Positions 1 through 7,072 of a stretch of 45,664 bases of DNA are shown here, one piece after another. The DNA lies in NCBI GenBank assembly GCA_902802585.1, contig CADCMR010000022.1:1-45664 (forward strand), in the 5' to 3' direction. Origin of the DNA: an uncultured bacterium (GTDB taxonomy: Bacteria > Verrucomicrobiota > Lentisphaeria > Victivallales > UBA1829). A program made the position numbers and the translations under genes. The notes under the pieces were generated by a model, which saw nothing but the letters and a program-made list of their open reading frames with translations, was not told the origin of the DNA and did no database searches. Position 1 is the first letter of the stretch. The number at the start of each line of letters is the position of its first letter.

Positions 1-18
1 CCATGATTTGTGCGCCAT
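1..18 (-). CDS. 5' start of a gene leaving the window, probably IS transposase
   Basis: Only six codons (MAHKSW) are inside the window. The ATG at 18 follows GGAGGCAGAC, the same ribosome binding leader that precedes the transposase fragment starting at 441, and it has its own promoter at 47-74. The layout (IS end at 78-90, promoter, leader, ATG about 70 bp inside) suggests a transposase of a related insertion sequence that runs off the left edge. The protein itself cannot be identified from six residues. Confidence 0.35.
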
Positions 19-46
19 GTCTGCCTCCTGTTGATTGGATGCAGAT

Positions 47-74
47 AATATAGCATCATTTTTAAGAAATTCAA
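47..74 (-). promoter_or_regulatory. Promoter of the outgoing IS gene
   Basis: On the minus strand TTGAAT (69-74), a 16-bp spacer and TATATT (47-52) form a good sigma-70-type promoter. It reads left into the gene starting at 18. Confidence 0.6.
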
Positions 75-77
75 GCA

Positions 78-90
78 CTATTTAGGGATA
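78..90 (-). repeat. Candidate IS terminal repeat (left copy)
   Basis: TATCCCTAAATAG reads on the minus strand from 90 to 78. The same 13-mer occurs on the plus strand at 45572-45584, also about 70 bp before an ATG, and the bases after both copies are similar (a TTTCT..AAAA..ATGC pattern). It interrupts the transposase reading frame of the neighbouring fragment and supplies its stop codon. I infer that it is the terminus of an insertion sequence extending left. Confidence 0.5.
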
Positions 91-441
91 AGTTCTAAAC
101 CTGGGATGCTTGCTTTTGACCTCGTCAAGAACCGACCAGAAAAGCTCTTCCGCCAATGCCGCATCCCTCGTCGCATTCGCATGAGCCAAACCGTTTCTGC
201 GGGGTGACACGCAGTCCCGAATCTGAGCAAGATATCCTTTGTGAAAGCGCAGGCAGTCGCAAATATCATTCAAGCTCAGCGCGTGAGACAACTGGGCGAA
301 GAGCATCGCCACAACGTGGCTCGTTGCCGAGAAAGAACGAGTCTGGATTTTGTGCTTGGCCTTCAGTCTTTCGATAAGTTTTGCAGGAATATGCTTGACA
401 ATTTGACCAAGCACCGCCATATTATTTTTTTGAGAACTCAT
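82..441 (-). pseudogene. N-terminal fragment of IS4-family transposase (DUF4372)
   Basis: The ATG at 441 follows GGAGGCAGAC. The roughly 119 residues match the N-terminal DUF4372 region of IS4-type transposases: an initial segment with GQIVKHIP, then ARSF-like SFSATSHVVAMLFAQL and a segment ending in ELFWSVLDEV. The frame then breaks at 82-90, where the TAA lies inside the 13-mer TATCCCTAAATAG. The DDE catalytic domain, normally about 250 further residues, is missing. The simplest reading is that a related IS inserted into this copy. Codon use and AT content differ from the core genes. Confidence 0.75.
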
Positions 442-467
442 GTCTGCCTCCGTCTTGAGCAGAGAAT

Positions 468-495
468 AAGGTAGCATGGGTTCTCTTTTTGTCAA
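468..495 (-). promoter_or_regulatory. Promoter of the transposase fragment
   Basis: On the minus strand TTGACA (490-495), 16 bp and TACCTT (468-473) lie just upstream of the start at 441. The leader is similar to that of the gene leaving the left edge. Confidence 0.55.
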
Positions 496-542
496 GTTTT
501 CAAAAAAAAATGGGATATCTGTATTTTTTCTTCAAAACACGC

Positions 543-570
543 TTGATTTTTTTCGGAATCGGGGTATATT
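543..570 (+). promoter_or_regulatory. Promoter of the tRNA-Asn/tRNA-Met unit
   Basis: TTGATT (543-548), a 16-bp spacer and TATATT (565-570). Transcription would start near 577, giving a short leader before the tRNA at 587. Confidence 0.7.
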
Positions 571-586
571 AAATTCGTGTAGATGC

Positions 587-662
587 TCCGGCATAGCTCA
601 GTCGGTAGAGTAGGTGGCTGTTAACCACCCTGTCGCAGGTTCGAGTCCTGCTGCCGGAGCCA
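587..662 (+). tRNA. tRNA-Asn (GUU)
   Basis: The cloverleaf is complete and the CCA is encoded. The acceptor strands are TCCGGCA (587-593) and TGCCGGA (652-658), followed by discriminator G and CCA. The anticodon stem GGTGG/CCACC encloses a loop with GTT at 620-622. The D arm AGCTCAGTCGGTAGAG and the T loop TTCGAGT are both present. Confidence 0.96.
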
Positions 663-685
663 TTTTATTTTGACAACTTTTGGTT

Positions 686-761
686 GGCTGCTTAGCTCAG
701 TCGGTAGAGCGATGGAATCATAATCCACAGGTCGCTGGTTCGAACCCGGCAGCAGCCACCA
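686..761 (+). tRNA. tRNA-Met (CAU), elongator-like
   Basis: Acceptor GGCTGCT (686-692) pairs with AGCAGCC (751-757), followed by A and an encoded CCA. The anticodon loop ATCATAA carries CAT at 719-721. The first acceptor pair is G-C, unlike an initiator, so elongator Met is most likely; a tRNA-Ile read through lysidine cannot be excluded from the sequence. It is cotranscribed with tRNA-Asn, 23 bp upstream. Confidence 0.9.
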
Positions 762-1498
762 ATTTTTTGTTTATAGTCAAAGAGTTACACTCCTGTTTGT
801 TATATCTTTCTTTCGCTATAACCCCCTCAATCAGAGGGTTGTGCAAAGATTCTTCATTTCTCCATTCTCCGCAAAGAAAACAGGCAAACGCGTTCCCGGA
901 GCCTTCCGCTCCCCCTTCGAGGTCCATTCTCCGTTTAAGCACAGGTGTCGCCCTGTGCCCGTTTTGAGGGGAAGTCCCAAGAATGTTGCTTTTTTCGCGA
1001 ATATGGTACCCCGTTTTTCAAGATGGGTTCGCACAAACGTCCTGTGCTCACTCGCACTTTTTTGAATTTTAGCCTCAAAATGCCACAGGAACAGGTTGTT
1101 TTCGACCCGTATTTGCCCGTCAAACATTCGCATATAAAAAACCTTTCTCCGAGCTCACGGCAGCCGTCGATGACCCGAAAAGATAATTCGGGAAATCTTC
1201 GCATAAACAATGCTCAATTATGCTCGGCGAGGAAAGAAAATGCCGGAAAACTTCGCATAAAGCGCGGGTAAAGGTCAAAAGCTCGGCAAGAACGAAATGA
1301 TTTCGTGCTTGTCGGATGGTGTAACCTGATCCCGGAGGATTGCAGGAAAAGGTTCTATATGGGTACTCTGTCGAATCATAACGGGCTGGACAGTTTTATG
1401 CTCATAACTCCCGTTTTTTCTCTGATTCTCTGATTTGAGCGTCGATGGGAAAGATTCTTCGGGGGGGGAAGTTAGCATACATAAACAAGTATTACATC
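762..1498. other. Gene-poor stretch downstream of the tRNAs
   Basis: I see no convincing gene. A short GC-rich inverted repeat (about 820-840) may end the tRNA transcript but lacks a clear U-tract. An imperfect direct repeat around CTTCGCATAAA occurs at about 1197-1207 and 1251-1261. Open frames on the minus strand at 831-1210 lack ribosome binding sites and recognisable motifs. The long inverted repeat at 1284-1314 is listed separately. Confidence 0.5.
1284..1314 (-). terminator. Long inverted repeat, probable terminator of the ABC operon
   Basis: Two 15-bp arms are symmetric about position 1299, with one mismatch and one G-T pair and a central CGAAATGATTTCG. Read on the minus strand the hairpin is followed by a short T run (GCTTTTG), which fits a factor-independent terminator about 185 bp past the ABC transporter stop. 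The very small loop leaves an operator or element end possible. Confidence 0.4.
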
Positions 1499-3211
1499 CT
1501 AAGTTTCTCTTGGCGCCGAAGTCCTGAGATAAAGTATGGGGAATTGATCTGTCAGCTGGTGCGATGTGTGACGGATCATAAGGATGGTATATGAATTGAA
1601 TACGCGAAGGACGGTCTCCAAGAAGTGCGTTTCATTCTCCGCATCAAGGTGAGCTGTGGCTTCATCAAGCAGAAGCATGGAACAGCCACGGAGAAGTTCT
1701 CGTGCAAGAGCAAACCGGAGACGTTCGCCTGCCGAGAAATTGCGGGCGGATTCCGTCAGAACAGTGTCAAGTCCACGAGGGAGAGTCCGCACAACAGGCT
1801 CAACTCCGGCTTTAGTTAGCGCATCAAAGATCGTTTCGTCATCAGGGACATTGGAACAACCAAGTGTAAGATTTGCGCGAAGCGAGGACGGAATGAACTC
1901 AGGAAACGGTCCCAGGAAACCTATTTTTTGACGAAGTGAGCGGATATTGTAGTCGTTGATATGTCGACCGTCAATGAGGATTTCGCCCTCGACAGGCTTG
2001 TAGAACCCAAGTAGCAGAGCAAGCAATGTACTTTTGCCAGAGCCGGATGGACCGGAGATAAGGAGCTTCGATCCGGGATTGAGCTTGAGATCCAGTCTGT
2101 TTAGAACAGGACAATTGGAATGATATGCGAAAGAAACTCCGCGAAGTTCGATTCCGCCATGCAGTTCGAAGTCTGCCAGTCCGGAATCAATGTTCGGTTC
2201 ACATGTGGCGTTTTCCAGTTCGATGAGACGAGCGGCGGAAGCAAGTCCGGATTGCACATGGGGGAAAGTGCCGCAGAGTTGTCCCAGCGGATGAAAGACG
2301 TTCATGAGATAGCAATTCAGTGCCCAAAGAGTACCAAGAGTCCATTCCCCCTTCAAAACGAGATGTATTCCGATGGCTACAAGGATGCCCTGAGAAAACA
2401 AAGGAACGAGCTCGGTAAGGAAGAGGAATGTGTTCGAGAGGCGGACGGCTTTCAGTCGAAAGAGGGTCTCGCGTGCGAATCCAGTGCGCATGGCGCCGCT
2501 GACACGGTTTTCTGCAGCGTTCGTCTTTACCAGTTCAATGCTGCTGATTGAAGAGGCAAGCATGCGCTGGTTACGCGCATTTGTCTCGCTGATCTGACGG
2601 GAAACGGCATAGTGGTTGCTTCGATAACGGTAGAGGAGAAAAGCATAGCACGGAAACGTAAGCAGTACGGCAAGTCCTGTTCGCGGGCTAAGGATAAATA
2701 GAAAGACGAGGGCACCCGAGACTTTCAATAAATTTGCGAAGGCTGTGAAAAGTGTGTTCGAGAAAAAGAACTGAAGTTGGGTGATGTCTGTGTTTAATCG
2801 ACCGGAAAGGTAACCGCCGCCAAGACGGTCGAGAAACTCTGGCGGCAAACCGAACAGACGATTTGAAATACGCGATTTCAGCAAAAACATAACCTTATGG
2901 ACGGTCGAGTTTACGATGCGTTGCCGTAGAAGAGCTTCGGAACGGACAAAAAGCATTAGTAGTCCGGCTGCACAGAAGAGAACCCAAATATTGCTGGATT
3001 CCCGCGCAGTCAAGGCATTGATAAGACGTTTCTGAAGGATGGGGAGAACATACCCCGCGACGGTCGCAAATAGAATGCTTGCAAATAATCCGGCGTAAAT
3101 CCATCGCCAGGGCCGGATTGCAGACAGAAAGAATCGAACGAATCCAGATGGCTTTGGAACAGAGGAAACGGTATTGTGGGATGATGGCATCTGGTTCATA
3201 GGGTGGCTCAC
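1499..3211 (-). CDS. ABC exporter, fused membrane and ATPase domains
   Basis: 570 residues in the type IV half-transporter layout: a six-helix membrane domain at about 30-310, then an ATPase domain. Walker A is GPSGSGKST (387-395) and Walker B is LLLDE (513-517). The signature is FSAGE (492-496) in place of LSGGQ. The Q-loop position reads GFLGPFPEF, so the usual glutamine is missing; a histidine is present at 548. There is no N-terminal C39 peptidase domain. It is the last gene of a minus-strand operon with a nucleotidyltransferase, an S26-like protein and a PqqD-like protein, which suggests export of a modified peptide. The start shown is GTG; an ATG at 3199 is the alternative and neither has a clear ribosome binding site. 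The substrate is unknown. Confidence 0.88.
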   Translation of the reverse strand: MSHPMNQMPSSHNTVSSVPKPSGFVRFFLSAIRPWRWIYAGLFASILFATVAGYVLPILQKRLINALTARESSNIWVLFCAAGLLMLFVRSEALLRQRIVNSTVHKVMFLLKSRISNRLFGLPPEFLDRLGGGYLSGRLNTDITQLQFFFSNTLFTAFANLLKVSGALVFLFILSPRTGLAVLLTFPCYAFLLYRYRSNHYAVSRQISETNARNQRMLASSISSIELVKTNAAENRVSGAMRTGFARETLFRLKAVRLSNTFLFLTELVPLFSQGILVAIGIHLVLKGEWTLGTLWALNCYLMNVFHPLGQLCGTFPHVQSGLASAARLIELENATCEPNIDSGLADFELHGGIELRGVSFAYHSNCPVLNRLDLKLNPGSKLLISGPSGSGKSTLLALLLGFYKPVEGEILIDGRHINDYNIRSLRQKIGFLGPFPEFIPSSLRANLTLGCSNVPDDETIFDALTKAGVEPVVRTLPRGLDTVLTESARNFSAGERLRFALARELLRGCSMLLLDEATAHLDAENETHFLETVLRVFNSYTILMIRHTSHQLTDQFPILYLRTSAPRET

Positions 3212-3235
3212 AGTTCAGCGGCGATTACACGTTGC

Positions 3236-4435
3236 TCATTTTAGCAAACAGTTCGTTTCTTTGGACGATTTCGATTCAAGTGCTGCGACCATAAGGCAGT
3301 AATCTCGAAGAGCCGTATCATGCTGGGCAAATGAACAGACAACCCGCCACGACCTTGTCCAGAAATACTGTACAAAAGCTAAAGCCACGCGGCCCCATGC
3401 GCCATGCTTCGGAAGATGGTACAGAATGCGCATTCTGTTAGGGGTACAGTTGCAGACATGTTTCCATAATCCCAAGAATGTGTTCCCTTGAGCATGGAAC
3501 CTGTTCAGGGCCAGCGAAACGCTCTGCGGTTCTCCCAGCATAGCCCGTTCTTCAAAAATACTTCTGAACAGCGATACAACCTCTGGATCGGCACGAAATA
3601 CTGTTATGGCATCCTTAGGAAAAAACTCTGGAAATGCTGCAAGAAGGTTGCCAGAATACGGCAAATGCCATTTGTCTGTCATGGCCCGAAGTTTCATGAA
3701 GTCAATCTTTTCCTTCCTCATTACCATGGCTGCATCGGTCAGAAGTCTGGGTATGCTTGCATGGAAATATGATTTCGAAGCAGCGTGACGGGTCAGCATC
3801 AGCAGATTGAGTTCGGGAGACAGAATATGTTGCCCTCCGCCAGGTTGTTCTATGGTGTATTCCCAGAACTCATGCGGATCAATTTTAGTGAAATTCGGCA
3901 GAGTGAAATGAGGTTCCACCTTGAATCCTCCGCGGATATGCGGGGAAAAATGGTGTGCGGATGTCTTCATCACAGCCTCATGATTGTCCGTGTACTGGAT
4001 CGGGACTTCCCAACCGTCTTTGGAAAGCACTTCCAGCGCCCGGCCACAATCATCTGGATAGAACAGAACATCCCAGTCTCCATAGCGTCTAAGAGCGGCC
4101 TCGGGATACAGGCGGTACGCCAGATCGGCACCTTTGATCAGAGCAAAACGAAGCCCGCTGTTCCGCAGGACATAGCAAAGCCGATCCAGTTCACGAATAG
4201 CCCTCATTGACTCCGCCTGACGCATCTGGAATACCCTTTGGCATTCCGACCGGACATCGTCTGGGAGGACATCGCTCAGATACCGATAAAGCCATGGCGA
4301 CATACCGAACCTCTTGGCCTGGGTTTCCAATTCCTTTTGATTGGAATGATCCAGTCCCGCGTAAAACTTTTCCGCGTCCCCATAAATGCAGGCGCCGAGG
4401 AAAGGAATCAGCGGTGTCATGATTTCATGGCTCAT
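3236..4435 (-). CDS. Nucleotidyltransferase family protein (NTP_transf_5 type)
   Basis: 399 residues. The segment ALIKGADLAYRLYP (98-111) followed by RRYGDWDVLF (116-125) is the hallmark of the NTP_transf_5 family: a lysine-glycine pair, then a G-D-x-D metal-binding motif at 119-122. Members of this family occur beside PqqD-like proteins, HprK-like kinases and ABC exporters, including in lasso-peptide clusters, where they are thought to modify the peptide. Its ATG overlaps the stop of the S26-like gene (ATGA), so the two are probably translationally coupled. The nucleotide and acceptor cannot be told from sequence. Confidence 0.82.
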   Translation of the reverse strand: MSHEIMTPLIPFLGACIYGDAEKFYAGLDHSNQKELETQAKRFGMSPWLYRYLSDVLPDDVRSECQRVFQMRQAESMRAIRELDRLCYVLRNSGLRFALIKGADLAYRLYPEAALRRYGDWDVLFYPDDCGRALEVLSKDGWEVPIQYTDNHEAVMKTSAHHFSPHIRGGFKVEPHFTLPNFTKIDPHEFWEYTIEQPGGGQHILSPELNLLMLTRHAASKSYFHASIPRLLTDAAMVMRKEKIDFMKLRAMTDKWHLPYSGNLLAAFPEFFPKDAITVFRADPEVVSLFRSIFEERAMLGEPQSVSLALNRFHAQGNTFLGLWKHVCNCTPNRMRILYHLPKHGAWGRVALAFVQYFWTRSWRVVCSFAQHDTALRDYCLMVAALESKSSKETNCLLK

Positions 4436-5043
4436 GCTCGTCCGTCCTTTCGGGTTGGATAGCTTTTAGCCGATATTTTGGACGCGCTCCTCGGGATACG
4501 GAAGAACAGCCGCTTCCAGGAACCAAGATATTCTGTTTTGCCCAATGAGTTTCGAGCAGCAACGGGGATATTCCCGCAACACCATTGAACTGTCCCATCA
4601 CGGAATCTCGCTTCCCTGTTCGCAGGAATCCGCAAGCTCTTCAGAGGACGTAGCGGACGCATCGTATTCAGAATCACTCGATGCAGGAGGCGTTTCCTCT
4701 GCTGTCGCCGGAACTGCTCCATGCCAGACTCGCCGCCTTTCACAGAACGAAACGTCCCGTCCAAGGAAATCGCCCCGGTTACAAGCCTAAGACTTGTTTC
4801 GCAGGATAATATCGTTGCGTCTGGACGGTCATTGTTGTCACCCATGGTGATGGCATAATCCGTTTTTTTCTCAATGATGCGGGGTACGATGTGCGGGGTG
4901 TGGGAAAGGATTGCTACCACATCCCCCTCTTGAAGCATTTCAAAGACTCTTTCTTCGAGGTAAAGCATCTCCCCGGGTACAAACATCCCTTTCATGCTGT
5001 TCCCCGTATAAATCGCTTTTTCCAACGATTCCGGTCTGCTCAT
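4432..5043 (-). CDS. S24/S26 signal-peptidase-like protein
   Basis: 203 residues from the ATG at 5043, preceded by GGAGGACTG and lying 7 bp after the PqqD stop. YTGNSMKGMFVPGEML holds the nucleophile serine (S16) in the usual G-x-S-M setting, and MGDNNDRPD (67-75) matches the conserved GDN box of signal peptidases. Between them the family normally has a His or Lys in an H-R-I type motif; here the motif reads IVPRII (52-57), with proline in that place and a histidine at 51. The roughly 110 residues after the GDN box are rich in Arg and Lys and not recognised. There is no obvious membrane anchor. A leader peptidase or a catalytically altered relative are both possible. Confidence 0.7.
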   Translation of the reverse strand: MSRPESLEKAIYTGNSMKGMFVPGEMLYLEERVFEMLQEGDVVAILSHTPHIVPRIIEKKTDYAITMGDNNDRPDATILSCETSLRLVTGAISLDGTFRSVKGGESGMEQFRRQQRKRLLHRVILNTMRPLRPLKSLRIPANREARFRDGTVQWCCGNIPVAARNSLGKTEYLGSWKRLFFRIPRSASKISAKSYPTRKDGRA

Positions 5044-5050
5044 CGGTCTT

Positions 5051-5311
5051 TCAGTCCTCCGACAGCAACGAACGGCTCCGCAGTTCTTCCAGGAAAGACT
5101 TGACATCCGCCGACGCCTTCTCTTCCGTCACGCCTTCGTACTTTTCCTGCAGACCGGAAACCATTTCCGCCTCGGACGCACCATCCTTCAGGCGATTCCA
5201 CAGATACACGCCCGTCTTATTCAGTGCGACCGCGCCGTTCGATTCAGGATTAAACACCAATCCGGTGCCGTCGAATTGTTCTGCCATCACGACAAATGGA
5301 TTCAGTTTCAT
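5051..5311 (-). CDS. PqqD-like RiPP recognition protein
   Basis: 86 residues from the ATG at 5311, which follows GAGGAAAATT. The order is that of PqqD-like chaperones (RRE fold): an N-terminal beta part, NPESNGAVALNKTGVYLWNR, then EMVSGLQEKY and a helix ending FLEELRSRSLL. PqqD-like proteins bind the leader of ribosomally made peptides and present it to tailoring enzymes. It sits between a small ORF and the S26-like gene, with a start inside the former and a stop 7 bp before the latter. No radical SAM enzyme, B2-type protease or cyclase is seen in this window. Confidence 0.85.
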   Translation of the reverse strand: MKLNPFVVMAEQFDGTGLVFNPESNGAVALNKTGVYLWNRLKDGASEAEMVSGLQEKYEGVTEEKASADVKSFLEELRSRSLLSED

Positions 5312-5480
5312 AATTTTCCTCAATAAGTTCAGCCAGACCGGCACCTTCGGGTATGGTCAGCAATGCACGTGGCGGGAACTTTCCCGTAATGATTTCTGTC
5401 AGAGCCCGGATTCGGTTCGCTAAAAACCGCTGTTTTTTCTCCGGTAGTTTTTTCGCATAGGATAGATACCAGTAGAACAT
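5250..5480 (-). CDS. Unrecognised 76-aa ORF, head of the PqqD operon
   Basis: The ORF starts MFYWYLSYAKKLPEKK and ends DGRTIRRHRIGV, overlapping the PqqD start by 62 bp. No ribosome binding site precedes its ATG, and the frame stays open upstream to about 5579, across the end of the terminase remnant. It is therefore either a small gene (perhaps a precursor peptide or leader-binding partner) or, as I think slightly more likely, the 3' end of a larger operon gene cut off by the prophage. It has no glycine-glycine leader motif or Cys-rich core. Its overlap with PqqD suggests it belongs to that transcript. Confidence 0.4.
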   Translation of the reverse strand: MFYWYLSYAKKLPEKKQRFLANRIRALTEIITGKFPPRALLTIPEGAGLAELIEENYETESICRDGRTIRRHRIGV

Positions 5481-5515
5481 TGATCGATAGCACTGTGCGA
5501 AAAATTGTGCGGAGC

Positions 5516-5990
5516 TTAGTGGAGTGATTTCGTCTTGTCCCGTTTCATTGCGTCCCAGCGCCAGGACACCAGCCAGTGGTTATCGTGGTGTTCCGGTTTC
5601 AGCTTCCATTCGTCCACCGTGCGGCCACGACCGGAAGTCTTCACGCGGTATTCCGCAGTGAGGTGCTCCGCGAGAAGTTGATGGATGCCGGGAACACGTC
5701 CGTAGAGCGTGAGGGAGCCGTGGTCACCAGTCGGGACCGCCAGGCGAGCATGAACGAACGATTTCCAGAAGTTCGAATCGAAGATGACGTGCCGGACAGC
5801 CCGCTTCTTGATCACGCTCGGCATCATCCAGTTGAATCCGAGCTTGTCACCGGGCTGCTTGCGGTATTCCGTCATCGGCTTCGAGCTCGCGCCGACATAG
5901 CGACCGTGGCTCGGCAGTACGATTCCAGCGAACTTGGATTCGCGGCAAAATTCATACACGATTTCCGTACTGCGTTTCCAGTGAATAACC
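5516..5990 (-). pseudogene. C-terminal remnant of GpA-type phage terminase large subunit
   Basis: About 155 residues resemble the nuclease half of GpA-family terminases, which cut and package phage DNA: VYEFCRESKF, LPSHGRYVGASSKP, PGDKLGFNW, HLTAEYRVK, then the typical end RTVDEWKLKPEHHDNHW. The ATPase half is absent. Upstream the frame runs into the integrase remnant near 5990, where the two reading frames overlap out of register, so a deletion joined them. Confidence 0.7.
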
Positions 5991-6840
5991 TGGACGACGG
6001 CACGATGACCGCCGCCTCGGAACCGTCCGGAGGAATGGGCGTGGTTTCCGGTTTCGTGATGACCGGCAGAGCCATGATCGCGTTCTTCTTTGCCGCATCC
6101 GAGATGTGGGCATAGTGGCGGGTCATAACACTATTGCCGTGCCCGACGATGGAAGCGACCACATCCAGCGGAACTCCCGCATTAACGCAGAATGAGACGA
6201 ACGTGTGGCGGAAGCTGTGCAGGCTGTAGCGATTGGCCCGGAATACGCGGTGCTCGAGGCATTCGTCAGCGGTGACGGACAGACCGGTCGCGCAGTGGAT
6301 GATCTTGCGGACGTCTTCCTGGACCCCGTTCGGGTTGTAGGAAAAGCGGTTCGCGACTGACGGAATGATGTAATCCGCTTTGCCGTGGTTCCGGTCCCGG
6401 AATGCCAAAGCGTCTCTCAAACCGGCAGCAAGGTCAGGATGCAACGGGAGCGAGACTTCGCGGTTATTGGTCACTCTGGCTGTCTTGTGCGGGATATAGG
6501 TGATTGTGTTGTGTTCCAAATCGACATTCGACCAGCGCATCACGCATCCGTCCTGCCCACGGCATCCGGTCCAGCAACAGAGCAGAAGCAGGACGCGCAT
6601 TTCATCCTTGAACATCGGCTCGAATGGCAGCACTTTTCTCATCCGCATGGGGATTCTGCCGGGACCGAGGCGTACAACCTCCGTTTCATAGAAGAATCCG
6701 TTTTTGAAACCATCGAAAATCGCCTTGACCTGTTCTTCGGTGAACGGGAGGCGGCTTTCCGTCTGGACCGGCTTGCTCTCGATCACATCAAACGGATTGG
6801 ATTCCAGCCCGGCAGGAACGCGAATGTGCGAGAATGATAT
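5990..6840 (-). pseudogene. Truncated tyrosine recombinase (prophage integrase remnant)
   Basis: The remnant is closely related to the intact integrase at 41868. Both contain FTEEQVKAIFDGF, FKDEMRVLLLLCCWTGCRGQ, YSLHSFRHTFVSFC and a GHGN..M..HY.HIS block. It lacks about the first 175 residues (arm-binding and core-binding domains); similarity begins at about 6840, directly beside a repeat unit at 6846. The catalytic set R, H-x-x-R, H, Y is still readable. The 3' end loses similarity after MALPVITKP and merges into terminase sequence. It is very unlikely to work. Confidence 0.82.
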
Positions 6841-6845
6841 TGCCG

Positions 6846-6898
6846 CGGTATTTTGGACTGTCTCATTGAGACGATAATCCACAATACCGCTTCTTTTT
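6846..6898. repeat. Repeat unit A around GTCTCATTGAGAC
   Basis: About 50 bp carrying GGTATTTTGGACTG, the near-palindrome GTCTCATTGAGAC, then ATCCACAATACC and a T-rich tail. It is shared with 6980-7030 in the same orientation, 134 bp apart. A partial third core (CTCATTGAGACAAGAGACC) lies at about 6921-6939. The unit abuts the point where the integrase remnant begins. Confidence 0.7.
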
Positions 6899-6979
6899 AC
6901 CCTCAAAACAGGGGGCCATGCTCATTGAGACAAGAGACCGCCTATGCCTTGACTCTAATCGTTGAGACGCACACTGCCG

Positions 6980-7030
6980 GGGTATTTGGACGGTCTCATT
7001 GAGACAAAAATCCATAATACCTCTTTTTCC
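6980..7030. repeat. Repeat unit B around GTCTCATTGAGAC
   Basis: Second copy: GGTATTTGGACG, GTCTCATTGAGAC, ATCCATAATACC and a T-rich tail. Outer GGTATT and AATACC form an inverted repeat enclosing the inner palindrome. It lies 43 bp past the stop of the GT-C-like gene. Confidence 0.7.
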
Positions 7031-7072
7031 TCCAACCTCAGATCGAGGATATGACGCAAACATGCTACGATA

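Noticed and set aside
831..1210. Two minus-strand ORFs of 91 and 100 codons past the tRNAs
   Set aside because: They overlap each other, have no ribosome binding sites or motifs, and use non-ATG starts.
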